Source: Paenibacillus albidus
GTDB lineage: Bacteria; Bacillota; Bacilli; Paenibacillales; Paenibacillaceae
Length of the DNA stretch: 64,000 bases
NCBI RefSeq assembly: GCF_014644435.1
Contig: NZ_BMKR01000014.1
Location: 62,001-126,000 of the forward strand
Direction: 5' to 3'
The notes beneath the pieces were generated by a model. The model saw nothing but the letters and a program-made list of their open reading frames with translations, searched no databases and had not been told where the DNA came from. A program made the translations under genes and the position numbers. Positions 28,001-35,546 of the stretch are shown one piece after another. How positions within the stretch are numbered: position 1 is the stretch's first letter; every line of letters begins with the position of its first letter.

Positions 28001-28935
28001 GGCTTGGAGAGGTAGGTTCCAAAGGAACAGCAAATTATATACCGGCTACCAACGGGATCGCACCTTATTCTATAGAAGGATATTTCACACAATACAGCCA
28101 AGCACGCAAAATCATTCCTTCGCAACGCGGTGAACTGACCCTCAACTTCAGCCCAAGTGTAGTAGATGAAGTGGGTTCAACCGTTACGGTATTCCGCTAC
28201 AGCGAGTCCGGGAAATGGGAGAATGTGGGTGGCGAGGTAGATACCAAGAAACACACGGTTACTGTACCGTTTGATGAATTCGGTTATTATACAGTAATGA
28301 AGATGCGTCGTGGCTTTACGGATATCACGAACCATCCTTGGGCGAGAAATGTATTGAATGGTTTGTACTCCAAAGGCATCATGACCAATCTCCGTGCAGA
28401 CGCATTTGGCGCGGATGACACTACAACACGCGGTGAATTCGCTACTCTGCTGGTAAAAGGCCTTAATATTCCTTTAAGCTACAACACGAATCAGCAGACA
28501 TTCTTTGATATCGTACCTGAGGCAGTCTCCACGACATGGGATTTCAAACATATCGAGACTGCAGCAAGAGCGGGGATTGTAACCGGGCTAAGTGATGGTT
28601 TCTTTGGACCGGATCAGCCGCTGACGCGTGAACAGGCAGCTGTAATGATTGCCAGAGCGCTTAAACTCAAAATGGCTACAAATGACACCAAGCTGCTTAC
28701 AAGCCTCAGTAAATCCTTTGTAGACAGCGGCAGTATGGACTTCTATTCCCGTCCTGCGATCGAAGCTGTCTCCAAGGCCAAGATTATGGAAGGCAACGCA
28801 GTTACCGTAACAGGCCAGTCCAAACCGGTCTACAACTTCAATCCAAAAGGCAAGCTGACCAGAGCAGAGGCCGGGAAAATTGCGGTTGCTCTTTTGAAGA
28901 AAAGCACCGACATCTTCCCTAAAACGTTTAATTAG
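25060..28935 (+). CDS. Large exported SLH-domain surface protein (1291 residues)
   Basis: Exported protein anchored to the pyruvylated cell-wall polymer. The signal peptide runs to about residue 32 (MHRFKRPIVWLLLAALL, likely cleaved after AEA). A long beta-rich Thr/Ser/Asn-rich part with repeated Ig-like stretches follows up to about 1080; I could not name individual domains. Three SLH domains close the protein: about 1085-1145 (GFTDITNHPWARN), 1147-1205 (TFFDIVPEAV, ending LTREQAAVMIARAL) and 1219-1285. Start ATG behind AAAGGAGAG. The promoter looks SigD-type, so it may be expressed with motility genes. Flanked by strong terminators on both sides. Ligand or enzymatic role unknown. Confidence 0.88.
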   Translation: MHRFKRPIVWLLLAALLVSMFPGRFSPTAEAAGAVSTTYFSPDDLTLRSTVALSQDSNAAPDMISRESVYKTSNQSINITGTYSQVTASTMKVTVEQLTKDTTTNKWKTDPTRITTGTVTTDANSPDNRFTTSGVVLYTGFNKITFSGMQGNLQRSESFYVLYDKVPFVTSLQVLGGPAALNLNEGTQVVVPVNSITIQGKVANATKVSVSVNDGSVLQTSLLEDGTFFTPALTITPGLSKIKIVVQNASDSINIERSIYFFDKDQPFAEMNLVHAGVNYNILNNIPTLTAAATTASFSGQILVPYNSGVFKDTAKLTINKGTTGAVPVTGLTTTEEMIIPGPDGVTPAYKLVKFSTSADLAITTGTNDFTLAVDYGTYSTSKVYSYKYLQGETVITDMFYLPGYTGGATTNISKLPLSGQQMEADNFYIMLKTNTPPADPAKLVANYLPLSNKPLAIAPKGSGSGTNEYIYQITGFSNGQQKVQFKFDGSQSFFNADISYVSKNYIYVSNIQDGQTYEFDSSSTKSLTFSGEYIGFENISSSQVQINGTDSNSIPNAPFVFNITKAVPTFSFTLAITQEGPLVYGENKIVFTGISMDSAGNKRTITKELKIYIVDTNVSNLSQFHPALGAGRTPFATNSLSNEGERNKILALPSEFTFKDEKYTTNQEQYDLVLRGGGASTLNLYQGSELIFSSAGKTGLLSDDASTDILVGPVQDTANSLKYYDYIGTGKDFLLRIRDFKFDAPGSHVYTLELINKTGARTTQRLEVVREVSPFRVLSPIATVGDQIVVNKNFVRFDIEAEGATKVMIDKFEAQPRTDLPNRFTYDYVGLKPDKATTIKIQVVRANATLNDTVTVYYASAVQTDTQYMAEKVANKYTVFNKGLQLVFPKGTVMKGFTSSGAAKFYPETKLLFGIADPVDGVVERVNDYGNIINVSAADSRTPEGKSPLVIPQELVLRFTSTASTNNFSRVSDIFWINGGLGEVGSKGTANYIPATNGIAPYSIEGYFTQYSQARKIIPSQRGELTLNFSPSVVDEVGSTVTVFRYSESGKWENVGGEVDTKKHTVTVPFDEFGYYTVMKMRRGFTDITNHPWARNVLNGLYSKGIMTNLRADAFGADDTTTRGEFATLLVKGLNIPLSYNTNQQTFFDIVPEAVSTTWDFKHIETAARAGIVTGLSDGFFGPDQPLTREQAAVMIARALKLKMATNDTKLLTSLSKSFVDSGSMDFYSRPAIEAVSKAKIMEGNAVTVTGQSKPVYNFNPKGKLTRAEAGKIAVALLKKSTDIFPKTFN

Positions 28936-28945
28936 AGCAGTGATG

Positions 28946-28987
28946 AAGGCCTGCCCTGCGAGAACTGTTCGCAGGGCAGGCCTTTTT
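28946..28987 (+). terminator. Strong Rho-independent terminator
   Basis: Perfect 16-base-pair stem beginning AAGGCCTGCCCTGCGA (28946-28961) with loop GAACTGT, followed by five T residues. Confidence 0.96.
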
Positions 28988-29020
28988 ATGTAATTTTAAT
29001 TACATACCAGGACATTAGTT

Positions 29021-29049
29021 TTGTAATCTGCGCCTGTTTACGATACAAT
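29021..29049 (+). promoter_or_regulatory. SigA-type promoter of the 113-residue gene
   Basis: TTGTAA (29021-29026), 17-base spacer, TACAAT (29044-29049), 41 bases before the start codon. Confidence 0.6.
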
Positions 29050-29089
29050 AAATTAGAAAATAATTATTTCTGAAAGGTGAAAGCCATCG

Positions 29090-29431
29090 ATGAAACCGAT
29101 TTTAGCAAAAGCACAATTGGATTACATGAAAGCAAAGAATATGTTTGAGAATAGAGCAAAAGTGTTGGAGAAGGATATTGAGGCTAAACGTGCAGTCCAG
29201 GAGATTACTCAGGAGGTTATGGAAGAGCTGGTACAGGCTACAGGCTTCCATGATGCCTATAACGAGCTGGTGATTGCCGAGAATGCTCTCATTGAATGGT
29301 CACATTCTACAATCAAACATGAGAAGAGCTACCGTGAGAACCGTGTGGCCATTGACGCGATGTATGCGAATGTCAATTCCAGTCCGGAGAAACGTCAGGA
29401 ATTGATCTTGCTGTCGATGAAAATCCGTTAG
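29090..29431 (+). CDS. Small helical cytoplasmic protein, function unknown
   Basis: I do not recognise this 113-residue protein. It is almost wholly charged and helical (Lys/Glu-rich with heptad-like spacing), has no signal peptide, Cys or membrane segment, and shows the run LEKDIEAKRAVQEITQEVME. It has a clean promoter, an AAAGGTGA ribosome site and its own terminator, so it is a real, independently expressed gene. Its placement between two S-layer-type genes is the only context. Confidence 0.75.
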   Translation: MKPILAKAQLDYMKAKNMFENRAKVLEKDIEAKRAVQEITQEVMEELVQATGFHDAYNELVIAENALIEWSHSTIKHEKSYRENRVAIDAMYANVNSSPEKRQELILLSMKIR

Positions 29432-29448
29432 ACCATAAGTTTTAGAGG

Positions 29449-29470
29449 AGCGCCGTTATCGGCGCTTTTT
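29449..29470 (+). terminator. Rho-independent terminator
   Basis: AGCGCCG/CGGCGCT stem with a TTAT loop and five T residues. Confidence 0.88.
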
Positions 29471-30035
29471 CTATTTCTATACTTTTATCAGTGTTCTGTG
29501 AACATGGGGTCAATTTTTAGAAGAAACAAGAAAATTTTGTTTATTACTTAGCAAATATTGTTTAATGACGATTAGTGATCCGCATGCTATACTAATTTCC
29601 GTAGCCACCCATCATTAACAATAGTTAGAAAATGATACATATGTAACTTCTATTGGGGCTTTGGGGCTGAGCCGAAAACAAAATGAAATTATTTTTGAAG
29701 AAACCGCAACTTTTCTAAAACTTCTGCGTTTAAGGTGTAGAGTCATTTGCACCAGGCACTGTTAAAGCCAACGCAGTAAAGCTCAATTTAGCCAAATGGA
29801 AAAATTAGCTTTACGTGACTTGAGGCACATTGTATAATACTTAGGTAGAATTAGGAATCTAGTATTGTCATGCCTTAAACTTGTTTACCAGTTTCTGTGA
29901 TACCCGTCACAGACATTATTTATACTTAATTTGCTCAACTCGGGAAAGGGGGTGCATCGGCTAATGAGTGACATGAGCTACCCATCTAAAGAAAAATCTC
30001 AGTTCATGAACGTCCAAGGAGGAGAAAAAAAGGTT
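29471..30035 (+). promoter_or_regulatory. Long regulatory leader of the main S-layer gene
   Basis: 565 bases without a separate gene. Best promoter: TTTACG (29810-29815), 17-base spacer, TATAAT (29833-29838). A second candidate is an extended -10 TGCTATACT (29585-29593) with a poor -35. A third -10-like TATACT is at 29921-29926. A perfect inverted repeat TGTGA-N6-TCACA (29896-29911) lies in the leader. Two ribosome sites follow: AAAGGGGGTG (29945-29954) before ATG 29964, and AAGGAGGAG (30016-30024) before ATG 30036, in the same frame. The transcript leader from the main promoter would be about 190 bases, as is common for abundant S-layer mRNAs. Confidence 0.65.
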
Positions 30036-32723
30036 ATGAAGAAAATTTTATCCGTAGCATTATCTACAGCAATGGCATTCTCGATGTTTGCCTCTGTAGC
30101 ATTTGGTGAAACTGCAACAACTCCACAAGCGAAGTTTGACGCTTTGGCAGCTAAAGGTATTCTTAATGGTTACCCAGATGGTCAATCCCATCTTGAAAAA
30201 GATCTGACTCGCGGTGAGTTCGCTAAGATCGTAACTAAATTGTTCGGTCTTCCTGAAGGTTCCACCAGCAAATTGTCTTACAATGACAAAGGTTACAATG
30301 CTAAGAACTGGACTGTTCCTTACGTCGAAGCTGTAACTGCAGCTGGTTTGATGCAAGGTCAAGATAAAGTTAAAGGTATCTTTGGCTACAATGCTAAAGT
30401 AACAGTTGAAGAAGTAGCGGCTGTTTTGTTCCGTGCGATGAAACTGGAACAACCTACTACAACTGACAACAACGCTTCTGTATGGGCTAAAGGTTATGCT
30501 CAAGCAGTCATCAACGCTGGTCTGGTTGAAAAGAACGTTGCTTTCAAATCTAACGCTACTCGCTCACTGGTAGTAGAAGTTGCTTATGCATATGACCAAA
30601 AAAGTACTGTTCCTACATTGACTGTAACTTCTGCTGAAGCAGTAAGCCCAACTAAAGTGGTTGTTACTTTCTCTGACAAAACTACTATTAACGTAGATTT
30701 GCCTACTGCACTTGTTGCAGGTGTTGAACAAACAATCAGCTTCAAGCACCTTGAGAAAGACTACACTGCAAAAGTAACACTGCAAGCGCCTAAGGTTGTT
30801 ACTGTAACAGCTCCAAACGCTAAGCAAGTTGTAGTTAAATTCAACCGTGCTATCGATCCTGATACTTTGGTTGAGACTAACACTCTGATCGAAGATGTAG
30901 TTAAAGTAACTGAAGTTAACAAAACAGTTAATGTTGCTAAAGACGCGAAGGTTGTTATCAGCGATGATGCAACTCAAGCTACAATTTCCCTGGATGGAAA
31001 CACTTTCCTTAAGGGTAATTACACTGTAGTAATCAACGACACAATCAGAACAACTGCTGGTGAAGTAATTCCTGCTTACACTCAATTGCTGCCTGTAGCT
31101 GATGTTGTTGCACCAACAGTAGTTTCCGTATCTTCTGTTGCGAAAACAACTACTAATAAAGTATACGTTAAACTGAGCGAGCCAGTTAAAACCGCTGGAT
31201 TGATTGCTTATGTAAACGGAACTGCTGCAAGTGTAACGCGTGACACTTACCAACCATTGGATGAAGTGACACTGACTACTGGCACGCTGAACAGTGGAAC
31301 AGCTTATGATGTGTCCTTGACTAACCTCTCGGACTACGCTGGCAACCTGGCTACACCTAACCCGGTTAAAACAACTGTAACTGTATCTTCCGATGTTCAA
31401 GCACCGGTGGTTACAAAAGTCACTGTAATTGGTGACAAAGCAGTTGAGGTTGTATTTAACAAAGCAGTTGATTACAACTCTTTGGTAGGTAATGTTCGTT
31501 TGCTGGATGCTAACGGCGAAAGCAAAGGCGTATTCACAGTTAACACTACAAGCGATAACAAAACTTTCAAACTGACTAGCCCACTTGGCTCGTTGCCATC
31601 CACTGGTACATTCTCCGGTAGCATCGTATTTGGTGCAACCGTACGTGATACCATTGGTAACAACCTGGGTACTGCAGTAACTCAACCAATTACCTTCACT
31701 AAAGATACTGTAGCTCCAACAGTAACTGGTATTACTTACAAGAGCGGCAGCGGTCTGGTTGTGAAGTTCTCTGAAGAAGTTAATTATGTAGCTGGCGTGA
31801 AGGGTCTTACACTGATTAAAGATTCTTCAGGTGTTGGTACACCTATCACATCTACCCCAGTGAAATCTAAAGATGGTAAATCTTTGACTTTTGCTACTCC
31901 GGCTGGTGTTGTGGGTGCACACACACTGCGTCTGCCAGAAGGTTTGGTAACTGATGCAAGCTTTGCTAAAAATAAATTGGTTGCAACAGTTGTAGCTGTT
32001 TCAGGAAACGCCACTTCTTCCGATTCCGAAAGACCTAAAGTAACTAGCATTGTATATGGTAAAGATACTGATAATGACTATGTTGTTAATGTGACAGTAT
32101 CCGACAATTCAGGAGTAAGTGTTGCATCCTTGACAGATGAAAACAGCTACACTATGGACAGCAAAGCATTGCCTGCAGGATCAATCGTCACTCTGGATTC
32201 TGCATCTGACAATGCGACTACAAGAACTGCATACATTAATATTCCAAAATCTGCGATCAGCGAAACTAAGGACTACAAGTTCTTGGCTAACGGTGTAGCC
32301 GATACTGCCGGTAACGGTGTTGAATCTCACAATGAAGTAGCGATCAAACTGCGTGACACTGTAGCTCCTAAGCTCAACTCTGCTGCTGTATCGTCTACTG
32401 ATGCTGCTGTCCTGATCGTAACCTTCTCTGAGAATATTAAAGCAGAAAGTATTCAAAAAGAAGATCTGCAATTCCGTATCAATGATAAGCTGGTAACTCC
32501 TCTAACCTTTGAAAAGGTTGGTTCCAGTACTGATAAATGGTATGCTACATTCCAAAAAACAGACATTGATGCTTCCGCATCCTCCGGTACTCAAGATCTT
32601 AACGCTAACAACATCAACACAATCACTGTTAAGGTTAAAGAGAACGAAGGCACTTATACTAACAGCATCACTGACAACGAAGGAAACAAAATCGCTACTT
32701 TCAATGAAGTATCCGGTAAGTAA
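30036..32723 (+). CDS. S-layer protein with N-terminal SLH domains
   Basis: Probable main S-layer protein, 895 residues from the ATG at 30036. A typical signal peptide MKKILSVALSTAMAFSMFA ends near AFG at residue 24. Three SLH-type modules follow (about 28-190), then a series of Ig-like/SbsA-type beta domains (about 195-895), each opening with phrases such as VTKVTVIGDKAVEVVFNKAV or PTVTGITYKSGSGLVVKFSE. Codon use is strongly biased (GCT, GTA, ACT, AAC), unlike most neighbours and typical of a very highly expressed gene. An in-frame start at ATG 29964 with its own ribosome site would add 24 residues (919 total). Anchoring depends on the csaB product. A strong terminator follows. Confidence 0.88.
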   Translation: MKKILSVALSTAMAFSMFASVAFGETATTPQAKFDALAAKGILNGYPDGQSHLEKDLTRGEFAKIVTKLFGLPEGSTSKLSYNDKGYNAKNWTVPYVEAVTAAGLMQGQDKVKGIFGYNAKVTVEEVAAVLFRAMKLEQPTTTDNNASVWAKGYAQAVINAGLVEKNVAFKSNATRSLVVEVAYAYDQKSTVPTLTVTSAEAVSPTKVVVTFSDKTTINVDLPTALVAGVEQTISFKHLEKDYTAKVTLQAPKVVTVTAPNAKQVVVKFNRAIDPDTLVETNTLIEDVVKVTEVNKTVNVAKDAKVVISDDATQATISLDGNTFLKGNYTVVINDTIRTTAGEVIPAYTQLLPVADVVAPTVVSVSSVAKTTTNKVYVKLSEPVKTAGLIAYVNGTAASVTRDTYQPLDEVTLTTGTLNSGTAYDVSLTNLSDYAGNLATPNPVKTTVTVSSDVQAPVVTKVTVIGDKAVEVVFNKAVDYNSLVGNVRLLDANGESKGVFTVNTTSDNKTFKLTSPLGSLPSTGTFSGSIVFGATVRDTIGNNLGTAVTQPITFTKDTVAPTVTGITYKSGSGLVVKFSEEVNYVAGVKGLTLIKDSSGVGTPITSTPVKSKDGKSLTFATPAGVVGAHTLRLPEGLVTDASFAKNKLVATVVAVSGNATSSDSERPKVTSIVYGKDTDNDYVVNVTVSDNSGVSVASLTDENSYTMDSKALPAGSIVTLDSASDNATTRTAYINIPKSAISETKDYKFLANGVADTAGNGVESHNEVAIKLRDTVAPKLNSAAVSSTDAAVLIVTFSENIKAESIQKEDLQFRINDKLVTPLTFEKVGSSTDKWYATFQKTDIDASASSGTQDLNANNINTITVKVKENEGTYTNSITDNEGNKIATFNEVSGK

Positions 32724-32751
32724 TATTGTTCCTTGTGTAATACCGAAGTAC

Positions 32752-32785
32752 AGAATAGCCTCTTCGGAGGCTATTCTTTTTTTTT
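32752..32785 (+). terminator. Rho-independent terminator of the S-layer gene
   Basis: Perfect AGAATAGCCTC/GAGGCTATTCT stem with a TTCG tetraloop, then a run of nine or more T residues. Confidence 0.96.
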
Positions 32786-32816
32786 AATCATTTTATATCC
32801 CTTAAGGAGGATATCC

Positions 32817-33353
32817 ATGAAACCCGTATGGAAAGTCTCGATGGCTGCTGTATTGTTGGGTGGTGCTGTATGGGTTGGATCGCTGGTGAATCTGACGGCG
32901 GAAGGCGCCGGTGTTGGTTCGCAGCCGGGAACAGCAGATGATCCGGTAGTGACCAAAAGCTATGTGGATCAACAAATTCAGAAGGCTTTGCAAGGTGGTA
33001 CGGTAACTGCGCCAAGTGCAACTCCTCCAGTCGCGACTACGGCACCTTCTGCTTCAGTGCCCCCTGTTGCAAGTACACCGAATGAATCTGTCATCGTGGA
33101 TGTAAAACCTGGACAGACGCTTATAGCTTCAGCAGGTGCTGAATTTATCGTGCGTGCCGGCAAAGCAGTGATTTTCTCGGAAGATGCCAACGGCGTTGCT
33201 GATTTAACCGATGGGGTAGATTTAGCCAACGGCGTGGCGGCTACTTCCAATCATTTGTTGTCATTTCCGCGCAATGGGCGGGGGATCAAGGTTCAAGAAG
33301 GCCAAACACTTGGCTTAGTCGTTATGGTTCGTGGCGGCTATACTTTGAAATAA
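32817..33353 (+). CDS. Secreted protein of unknown function
   Basis: A 178-residue exported protein I cannot name. The signal peptide or anchor covers about residues 8-28. A PGTADDPVVTKSYVDQQI segment (about 39-56) is followed by a Pro/Ala/Thr/Ser-rich linker (65-92) and a compact beta-rich domain (VDVKPGQTLIASAGAEFIVRAGKAV to the end). The DPVVTKSYVD phrase recurs in small exported proteins of Bacilli. The ATG at 32817 behind TTAAGGAGGATATCC is chosen over an upstream in-frame start inside the preceding terminator. It begins only 31 bases after that terminator, so read-through may supply its mRNA; no promoter is evident. Confidence 0.75.
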   Translation: MKPVWKVSMAAVLLGGAVWVGSLVNLTAEGAGVGSQPGTADDPVVTKSYVDQQIQKALQGGTVTAPSATPPVATTAPSASVPPVASTPNESVIVDVKPGQTLIASAGAEFIVRAGKAVIFSEDANGVADLTDGVDLANGVAATSNHLLSFPRNGRGIKVQEGQTLGLVVMVRGGYTLK

Positions 33354-33526
33354 CCTTGACCCCTTACTTAGCCCATTCCATATATAATCAGTATGTCCTG
33401 TAGTGTAGATTTTCATGCGCTATCGGAACGGATTCCCACAGTTAACAAACATTGAGGCGATTGAACAGAGCATGTTCGGCACACAATACTCTTGTATTCT
33501 TACAAAATATGCAGGAGGTGCAGCAC

Positions 33527-33799
33527 ATGGCACGTAATAATCGCACAGTGGTGCCTGAAAGCCGGGCAATGATCAAACAAATGCAATATGAAATTGCTGC
33601 TGAATTTGGTTTGTATGGGTCAGGTTATGGTGGCGGGGCAGATACTGAGTTTGCTTCCGAATTAGGTGCGCTGGGAAGTTCGGGCCGGATGGGGAGCAGT
33701 CCCTACCTGGGTCACCTGACCTCCAGAGACAATGGATCAGTAGGCGGAGAAATTACTAAAAGGCTGGTCAAGCAAGCCGAACAAAGCCTTTTTTCCTAA
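33527..33799 (+). CDS. Alpha/beta-type small acid-soluble spore protein with Gly-rich insert
   Basis: Forespore DNA-binding protein that protects spore DNA. The two conserved SASP halves are present: MARNNRTVVPESRAMIKQMQYEIAAEFG (split here: start MARNNRTVVPES, then MKYEIA-like MQYEIAAEFG) and the C-terminal NGSVGGEITKRLVKQAEQ. Between them, after EFGL, is an extra stretch of about 25 residues rich in Gly and Ser (YGSGYGGGAD...SSGRMGSSPYLG) where normal SASPs have only a few residues. 90 residues instead of about 65. The ATG at 33527 follows a strong AGGAGGTG; the upstream in-frame ATG has none. A clear SigG promoter was not found. Confidence 0.85.
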   Translation: MARNNRTVVPESRAMIKQMQYEIAAEFGLYGSGYGGGADTEFASELGALGSSGRMGSSPYLGHLTSRDNGSVGGEITKRLVKQAEQSLFS

Positions 33800-33840
33800 T
33801 ATCTGTGAGTAGTATGTCTGCTATTGTAAATCGCATGGGC

Positions 33841-33893
33841 AAGCATCCATTGGGACTCCTTTTTAATTAGGGGGACTAATTGGATGCTTTTTA
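33841..33893 (+). terminator. Probable terminator of the SASP gene
   Basis: AAGCATCCA (33841-33849) pairs with TGGATGCTT (33881-33889) across a 31-base loop and is followed by TTTT. The loop is long, so the structure is less certain than other terminators here. Confidence 0.6.
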
Positions 33894-33939
33894 CGCTGTT
33901 AACACCCAATTGGGTGAACCGTTATAAGATTGACTGGAA

Positions 33940-33968
33940 TTGACACCTTCCGTCAAATAAGATAATAT
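33940..33968 (+). promoter_or_regulatory. SigA-type promoter upstream of metK
   Basis: Consensus TTGACA (33940-33945), 17-base spacer, TAATAT (33963-33968). Start point near 33975, only about 14 bases ahead of a terminator-like hairpin at 33989. Confidence 0.7.
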
Positions 33969-33988
33969 GACTTTTGAGGAAAGCCTTA

Positions 33989-34020
33989 AACCTTTTCCAG
34001 CTGGAAAAGGTTCATTTTTT
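33989..34020 (+). terminator. Terminator/attenuator-like hairpin between the metK promoter and metK
   Basis: Perfect stem AACCTTTTCC/GGAAAAGGTT with an AGCT loop, then CATTTTTT. It ends about 100 bases before the metK start. An alternative pairing of GAGGAAAG (33976-33983) with CCTTTTCC would break the stem. No S-box (SAM-I) riboswitch pattern could be recognised in the 323-base gap. Confidence 0.75.
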
Positions 34021-34122
34021 GCATAGCTTTGCAAATGAGATGGCAATCCAAGAGATACATCATTGGTGTTTTTTTACTTCATATATGGATTTATCTACGA
34101 TCAACAAGGGAGGGTAATACAC

Positions 34123-35325
34123 ATGTCTATTAAAGGACGCCACTTGTTTACTTCCGAGTCCGTTACGGAAGGGCATCCCGACAAAATCTGTGACCAGATC
34201 TCGGATGCTGTACTGGATGCGTTTTTGGCCAATGATCCCAATGCCCGCGTTGCCTGCGAAGTAGCGGTTGCCACAGGCCTGGTATTGGTAATTGGCGAGA
34301 TCAGCACGAAGTCGGAATATGTAGATATTCCTGCGATTGTGCGCAATACGATCAAAGAAATTGGCTATACTCGCGCAAAATACGGGTTTGACTACAACAC
34401 TTGTGCAGTCTTGACCTCATTAAATGAGCAATCCGCTGATATCGCCCAAGGGGTAAATGCAGCTCTGGAGCATCGAGATCCAGCACAGGTTGCTGAAGAA
34501 ACTGCCAATATTGGTGCTGGCGATCAAGGGCTGATGTTTGGTTTTGCAACAAATGAGACACCTGAGCTAATGCCGCTGCCGATTGCTTTATCCCACCGCA
34601 TTGCCCGGCGTTTGTCTGAGGTGCGTAAGAATGGTACTTTGAGCTATCTGCGTCCGGATGGCAAAACGCAAGTCACGATTGAATATCAGGATGAAAGACC
34701 GGTACGGGTGGATGCGATCGTGGTATCGACTCAGCATGCGGAAGAAATCTCTCTGGAACAAATTCAGGCTGACATCAGAGAACACGTAATTTTGCCGGTA
34801 GTTCCCGCAGAGCTGCTGGACGGCGAAACCAAATATTTCATTAATCCGACAGGCCGTTTTGTCATTGGCGGACCACAAGGGGATGCCGGACTGACTGGCC
34901 GCAAGATTATTGTGGATACGTATGGCGGGTATGCACGCCATGGCGGCGGTGCATTTTCGGGTAAAGATCCGACCAAGGTAGACCGTTCTGCAGCATATGC
35001 AGCCCGTTATGTAGCTAAGAATCTGGTAGCGGCTGGTCTGGCTGATAAATGTGAGATTCAATTAGCGTACGCCATTGGGGTAGCCAATCCTGTGTCGATT
35101 AATGTGGATACATACGGAACAGGTAAAATCAGCGAAGAGAAACTGGCCCAGTTGATCAGCCGTAATTTCGATCTTCGTCCTGCCGGAATTATATCAATGC
35201 TAGATTTGCGCAAACCGCTGTACAGACAAACTGCCGCTTATGGTCATTTTGGACGTACAGATGTTGATCTTCCTTGGGAACGTGTAGACAAAGCAGAACT
35301 GCTGCGAGCAGAAGCAGGTCTGTAG
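34123..35325 (+). CDS. metK: S-adenosylmethionine synthetase
   Basis: Makes SAM from methionine and ATP in the cytosol. Signature blocks: TSESVTEGHPDKICDQISDAVLD (split: SVTEGHPDKICDQISD near residues 12-27), GAGDQGLMFGFA (about 126-137) and GGGAFSGKDPTKVDRS (about 279-294). 400 residues. The ATG at 34123 has AAGGGAGGG 9 bases upstream and gives the normal MSIKGRHLFTSESV; the earlier in-frame ATG at 34063 has no ribosome site. Preceded by a promoter and a terminator-like hairpin that may attenuate transcription. Confidence 0.97.
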   Translation: MSIKGRHLFTSESVTEGHPDKICDQISDAVLDAFLANDPNARVACEVAVATGLVLVIGEISTKSEYVDIPAIVRNTIKEIGYTRAKYGFDYNTCAVLTSLNEQSADIAQGVNAALEHRDPAQVAEETANIGAGDQGLMFGFATNETPELMPLPIALSHRIARRLSEVRKNGTLSYLRPDGKTQVTIEYQDERPVRVDAIVVSTQHAEEISLEQIQADIREHVILPVVPAELLDGETKYFINPTGRFVIGGPQGDAGLTGRKIIVDTYGGYARHGGGAFSGKDPTKVDRSAAYAARYVAKNLVAAGLADKCEIQLAYAIGVANPVSINVDTYGTGKISEEKLAQLISRNFDLRPAGIISMLDLRKPLYRQTAAYGHFGRTDVDLPWERVDKAELLRAEAGL

Positions 35326-35361
35326 TTCTCAGAGCTAACCAAGCACTTATTCTATTTCAAG

Positions 35362-35415
35362 AACCCGCAAGATCGATTGCTTCTTTTGAAGTGAACGGTT
35401 TTGCGGGTTGTTTTG
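35362..35415 (+). terminator. Possible terminator of metK
   Basis: AACCCGCAA (35362-35370) pairs with TTGCGGGTT (35401-35409), followed by GTTTTG. The loop is 30 bases and the T-run short, so confidence is moderate. Confidence 0.6.
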
Positions 35416-35546
35416 CGTTGAACTGTCTATTAGTAGGCGATATTGTGCGTATACAGTAAAGGCTACTAAACTTTGGAAGCCTTTGTACCGAAATAAAAGA
35501 ATATACATAAAGACGAGAGTATGGCTTGAGAGGAGTCTATTACGAC

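Noticed and set aside
33391..33420. SigG promoter for the SASP gene (GTATG-N18-CATGCGC)
   Set aside because: The -10 lacks the final TA of the consensus and the leader would be about 100 bases; too weak to annotate.
33800..34122. S-box (SAM-I) riboswitch before metK
   Set aside because: The conserved S-box core could not be found; only a short terminator hairpin is present.
35436..35443. SigD-like -10 GGCGATAT before the 1343-residue SLH gene
   Set aside because: No TAAA-like -35 exists at 14-17 bases upstream, unlike the accepted sites.
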